8,138 nucleotides of DNA. Source: Spirochaetaceae bacterium (GTDB lineage Bacteria; Spirochaetota; Spirochaetia; Treponematales; Breznakiellaceae). Made by a program: the position numbers and the translations under genes. Positions 5,541 through 8,138 of this stretch are shown here, in pieces. The DNA lies in assembly GCA_031267955.1 (NCBI GenBank), contig JAIRYB010000103.1:1-8138 (forward strand), written 5' to 3'. The number at the start of each line of letters is the position of its first letter. The first letter of the stretch is position 1. Below the pieces are notes generated by a model, which saw nothing but the letters and a program-made list of their open reading frames with translations, had not been told where the DNA came from and ran no database searches.

Positions 5541-6618
5541 ATTTCCTCCCGCGCCCCTCCTCGAGGTAAAAGACCTGCGGGTTTCGTTCCAGGTACTGCG
5601 CGGCGTTACTCGCTCCCTTATCCGGGCGGTAAGGGGCGTATCCTTTTCGCTTGAAAGGGGAAGCATACTGGGAATAGTCGGGGAAAGCGGTTCCGGGAAA
5701 AGCGTAAGCACCCAGGCGGTTCCGGGATTGCTGCCGGCGAGCGCGGCGGTGTCGGGTTCGGTTAAATACAGGGGAAAGGAACTGCTGGGCCTTTCCGTGG
5801 AGGAAATGCGGGAATACCGGGGCAGGAAAATAGGGATGATCTTCCAGGAACCCGGAAGGTCCTACGACCCTTTGCAGAACATGGCAAGCGTATTTTTGGA
5901 AACCCTGCGCAACAGTAATCCCGCCGTCGGCAGGGAAGAAGCCGCGGCAAAGGCGGAGGCACTGCTCGGGGAAACAGGGCTCCCCAACGGGCGGGAAAGG
6001 CTTATGAATTTCCCGCACCAATTTTCAGGGGGGCAGCTCCAGCGCATCGGTATAGCCCTGGCGCTCGCGCAGAACTGCGAGCTCCTCATTGCCGACGAGC
6101 CGACTACGGCGCTGGACGTGACGATACAGAGACAGATAGTGGAACTGCTCCGGGAACTGCGGAAAAACCGGCAAATTTCGATTATCTTTATCAGCCACGA
6201 TATCGACCTGGTAGCGGATATTTCCGACCGGATCATGGTGATGTACGGGGGCATGGTGATGGAAAGCGCCGATTCCCCGGTCATCGCCTCCGCGCCGCGC
6301 CACCCTTATACAAAAAGCCTTATCGCGGCAAGCCCCCGTTTCGGCAGCCACTATTCGCGGGAACGGCTCGTCCCCATTCCGGGAAAAGTTACCGATCCGG
6401 CGCGGCCGGAACCCGGCTGCCCCTTCGCCCCCCGCTGTACGCAGGCGCGAAGCGAATGCGCCGCCGCCGTTCCGGAACTAAGGCCGCTTGCCCCCGGCAC
6501 CGGCGATTTCGCCGGCAAAGGCAGCGCCGTTACCGGTAAAGGCGATTGTGTTAACACCGGCGGCAATCCCGCGCATACGATACGCTGCGTACTTGAAGGG
6601 GGCGAACTGTGTCCGTAA
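5533..6618 (+). CDS. Peptide ABC transporter ATP-binding protein, DppD/OppD type
   Basis: This 361-aa cytoplasmic ATPase powers the importer together with the next gene product. All nucleotide-binding elements are present: Walker A GESGSGKS (50-57), Q-loop Q105 in IFQEP, signature FSGGQLQR (164-171), Walker B LLIADE (184-189), D-loop ALD (193-195) and H-loop H222. The C-terminal oligopeptide-transporter extension begins at HPYTKSL (257-263) and carries C296-x5-C302-x6-C309 and a last C352 in IRCVL. In family members this four-cysteine motif binds a [4Fe-4S] cluster. Between C309 and C352 is a Gly-rich insert (about 321-347) that seems longer than usual and coincides with three DNA palindromes. 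The start overlaps the permease stop by 8 nt and the end overlaps the next gene by 10 nt. The assignment to the D rather than F subunit follows from gene order and EP in the Q-loop. Confidence 0.93.
   Translation: MDEFPPAPLLEVKDLRVSFQVLRGVTRSLIRAVRGVSFSLERGSILGIVGESGSGKSVSTQAVPGLLPASAAVSGSVKYRGKELLGLSVEEMREYRGRKIGMIFQEPGRSYDPLQNMASVFLETLRNSNPAVGREEAAAKAEALLGETGLPNGRERLMNFPHQFSGGQLQRIGIALALAQNCELLIADEPTTALDVTIQRQIVELLRELRKNRQISIIFISHDIDLVADISDRIMVMYGGMVMESADSPVIASAPRHPYTKSLIAASPRFGSHYSRERLVPIPGKVTDPARPEPGCPFAPRCTQARSECAAAVPELRPLAPGTGDFAGKGSAVTGKGDCVNTGGNPAHTIRCVLEGGELCP
6500..6557. repeat. Cluster of three palindromes in the linker of the first ATPase gene
   Basis: ccggcga (6500-6506) pairs with tcgccgg (6509-6515) around a 2-nt centre. 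The sequence 6526-6543 is an 18-nt palindrome with one mismatched pair, centred on ttaccggtaa. The sequence gtgttaacac (6548-6557) is a perfect 10-bp palindrome. All three lie in the Gly-rich insert that separates the third and fourth cysteines of the DppD-type ATPase, in frame. Confidence 0.6.
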
Positions 6619-7589
6619 TCACCGTTAAAAACCTGAGCAAGCGGTTCAACCTGGAAGCCGGGTTCTTCGCCGGATTCGGGCGCTTTGTGTACGCGGTAAA
6701 CGATGTATCGTTTACCATCGGAAAAAACGAAAGCTACGGCCTTGTGGGGGAATCGGGCTGCGGCAAAACCACTACCGCGCGGCTTCTGGTCAGGATGTAC
6801 GAAAGCGACGGGGGCTCCATTCTTTTTGACGACAGTGTTGACGTGCGGCAGCTGAAATTTGGGGAACTTAAAAAGTACCGGGAAAAGGTAAAGTACGTAT
6901 TCCAGGACCCCGCCCGTTCCCTTAACCCCCGGATGACAATCTACGAGGTGCTGGTTTCGGGCTACCGTTTTTCCTCGCGGTGGCCGGGGAACAAACAGGC
7001 GCGCGCCGAGGCGGCCTCTATCCTGGAAGAAACGGGCCTTTCCGAAGCTGACCTGGAAAGGCGGCCGGCTGAATTTTCCGGGGGCCAGAGGCAGAGAATC
7101 TCTATAGCCCGGGGCCTCCTTATGAAGCCGGAACTCCTCATCTGCGACGAGGTGGTTTCCGCCCTGGATGTTTCCATCCAGGGGCAGATACTGAATCTGC
7201 TTCTGGAGATCAGGGCCCGCCGCAAATTGTCGTTTTTATTTATAGCCCACGACCTTAAGGTGGCGTCCTATTTCTGCGACCGCATCGGAGTCATGTACCG
7301 GGGCGAGCTTATGGAAGAGGCCCCGGCGGAAAACCTTTGTCTTAACGCGAAGCATCCCTACACCAGGCTGCTTTTTTCCGCGGTAAGCCGGGGACCGCTT
7401 GACGGTACGGGGGAAAAGGCCGCAAGGGCAGCGCCCGCGCCCCGGGGCGAGGTAAAGGCCGTCACCATGGAACTCTCCGGCTGCGCCTTTGCCGAACGCT
7501 GCCCCCTGGCGGAAGAAGAATGCCTGCGCGAGCGCCCGGCCATGCGGGAAACCGGCGGGGGCGGATTCGCGCGCTGCCACAAGATTTAA
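6609..7589 (+). CDS. Peptide ABC transporter ATP-binding protein, DppF/OppF type
   Basis: This 326-aa cytoplasmic ATPase is the partner of the DppD-type subunit. Motifs are complete: Walker A GESGCGKT (47-54), Q-loop Q99 in VFQDPARSLNPRMT (the DPxxSLNPR block marks the F subunit), signature FSGGQRQR (156-163), Walker B LLICDE (176-181), D-loop ALD (185-187) and H-loop H214. The C-terminal region starts at KHPYTRLL (248-255) and carries C292-x5-C298-x6-C305-x17-C323, the cysteine motif shared with the first ATPase. It starts with GTG, not ATG. AAGGGGG (6596-6602) lies 6 nt upstream, and the start overlaps the previous stop by 10 nt, so coupled translation is likely. It is the last gene of the operon, and no convincing terminator follows. 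Confidence 0.93.
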   Translation: MSVITVKNLSKRFNLEAGFFAGFGRFVYAVNDVSFTIGKNESYGLVGESGCGKTTTARLLVRMYESDGGSILFDDSVDVRQLKFGELKKYREKVKYVFQDPARSLNPRMTIYEVLVSGYRFSSRWPGNKQARAEAASILEETGLSEADLERRPAEFSGGQRQRISIARGLLMKPELLICDEVVSALDVSIQGQILNLLLEIRARRKLSFLFIAHDLKVASYFCDRIGVMYRGELMEEAPAENLCLNAKHPYTRLLFSAVSRGPLDGTGEKAARAAPAPRGEVKAVTMELSGCAFAERCPLAEEECLRERPAMRETGGGGFARCHKI

Positions 7590-7682
7590 GCACGGAGAAA
7601 AGCCCTTTTATGGCGGATTTTAACCATCATTAAGTCGAAAAAGGATATATGAAGCGCCGATTATTTTTCTAAAGCGGCCCAA

Positions 7683-7922
7683 ATGACCGCGTATATTAAC
7701 GCGCTCTATAACGCGAATTTTGACGTGATGGAGGAAGTATCAAAAATGAGTGCTATGGCCAATGTACCGGAAACTGGACAAGCCGGGGCCAGCTTGGGAA
7801 GCGGCGTTTACAAGGTGCGGCTTGCCGCAAAAAAATTCCCCCTGCTCTCTGCTAATTGTTCCTTGCCCCCTCCCATGCTATACTTCCGCCATGCTTCCCC
7901 CATCCTTTCACCCGCTGGTTAG
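7683..7922 (+). pseudogene. Doubtful small ORF, possible gene remnant
   Basis: A 79-aa frame begins MTAYINALYNANFDVMEEVS. The first 50 or so codons look coding-like in composition, but the later part runs through the helicase promoter and into the helicase gene, so the full frame is unlikely to be real. The ATG at 7683 has no Shine-Dalgarno; an in-frame ATG at 7746 is preceded by GGAGGAAG (7730-7737) at good spacing. A run of seven A at 7829-7835 is a plausible frameshift site: one extra A would end the frame at a TAA at 7853-7855, just before the promoter. I do not recognise the product. It could be a truncated gene or chance. Confidence 0.25.
7856..7884 (+). promoter_or_regulatory. Candidate extended -10 promoter of the helicase gene
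   Basis: TATACT (7879-7884, 5 of 6 matches) is preceded by TG at 7876-7877, giving an extended -10. TTGTTC (7856-7861, 3 of 6) lies 17 bp upstream. Transcription should start about 7 nt after the -10 box, at or next to the helicase ATG at 7891, with no room for a Shine-Dalgarno site. Confidence 0.5.
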
Positions 7923-8138
7923 TTCGTGGTTTGCCGAAACTTACGGCAGGGCTACGGCGGTGCAGGAGGAAGCCTGGCCCCTGATTGCGTCGGGGGAAAA
8001 CGTGCTTGCCGTAGCGCCCACCGGAAGCGGCAAAACGCTTGCCGCCTTTCTGGCCGCGATTTCCCGTTTTGTTGACAGGACCTATGACGCCGCCGCTCTC
8101 GCCGTCCTCTACGTATCCCCGCTCAAAGCCCTGAACGA
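7891..8138 (+). CDS. Lhr-like DEAD/DEAH-box ATP-dependent helicase, 5' part only
   Basis: An open frame from the ATG at 7891 runs off the window after 82 codons plus two bases. It opens with FHPLVSSWFAETYG (6-19), matching the usual start of Lhr-type superfamily 2 helicases, and has the Q-motif region TAVQEEAWP (22-30, Q25), motif I APTGSGKT (42-49) followed by LAAFL, and motif Ia YVSPLKALN (74-82). Lhr proteins are 3'-to-5' helicases linked to DNA repair and RNA processing; full proteins run from about 850 to 1600 aa, so most of this gene is missing here. The family start fits the ATG at 7891 closely. An in-frame TTG at 7822 is less likely because the sequence between them does not look coding. 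No ribosome binding site precedes the ATG. Confidence 0.88.
   Translation, partial: MLPPSFHPLVSSWFAETYGRATAVQEEAWPLIASGENVLAVAPTGSGKTLAAFLAAISRFVDRTYDAAALAVLYVSPLKALN

Noticed and set aside
7649..7672. Seven-codon mini-ORF (MKRRLFF) as a leader peptide
   Set aside because: The AAGGA upstream is only 3 nt from the ATG, and there is no regulated gene or attenuator structure directly downstream.
7816..7829. Hairpin tgcgg-cttg-ccgca followed by seven A, resembling a terminator
   Set aside because: The homopolymer following the stem on the plus strand is A, not T, and on the minus strand the T run precedes the stem. Neither orientation fits an intrinsic terminator.
1..8138. CRISPR array, tRNA, rRNA or complete insertion sequence
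   Set aside because: No regularly spaced repeats, no cloverleaf or rRNA-like sequence, and no transposase other than the Rpn-family protein, which lacks matching terminal repeats at both gene ends of the IS type.

Overview
The window reads as a piece of a moderately GC-rich bacterial chromosome, most likely a spirochete of the Treponema / termite-gut treponeme group. That assignment is an inference. It rests on the long SBP_bac_5 lipoprotein with a short spirochete-like lipobox, the DppC-type permease with a long insert after its first membrane segment, an Rpn-type PD-(D/E)XK gene and a long homopolymeric G/C tract. No rRNA, tRNA or marker gene confirms it.

Layout: (1) 1-169 is non-coding, with a run of 19 C at the very edge followed by AT-rich sequence and a tandem 10-bp repeat. 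(2) 170-1027, minus strand, is an intact Rpn-family nuclease/putative transposase gene. (3) 1028-1350 is a divergent intergenic region with candidate promoters on both strands, copies of a 12-bp repeat, a second copy of the rpn 3' end, and a hairpin-rich leader. (4) 1351-7589, plus strand, is a complete five-gene ABC peptide-importer operon: binding lipoprotein, two permeases and two ATPases. Every junction is an overlap (1, 8 or 10 nt) or a 3-nt gap, so translational coupling is likely. (5) 7590-7890 is a roughly 300-nt gap with one doubtful small ORF and the promoter of the next gene. (6) 7891-8138 is the 5' end of an Lhr-like DEAD/DEAH helicase that runs off the window.

The operon encodes all parts of one Opp/Dpp-type importer. 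The lipoprotein captures a ligand outside the inner membrane, the two permeases form the channel, and the two ATPases, each with complete nucleotide-binding motifs and a four-cysteine C-terminal motif, power it. The substrate cannot be read from sequence; oligopeptides are the family default. Rpn and the helicase are not functionally linked to it.

I did not find a clearly new defence or biosynthetic system. The less ordinary signals are structural. Imperfect direct repeats bracket rpn, one of them containing its stop codon. Four consecutive GC-rich hairpins form the 3' coding tail of the second permease, and a smaller group of palindromes sits in a linker of the first ATPase. The helicase promoter leaves almost no 5' UTR, so its mRNA may be leaderless.
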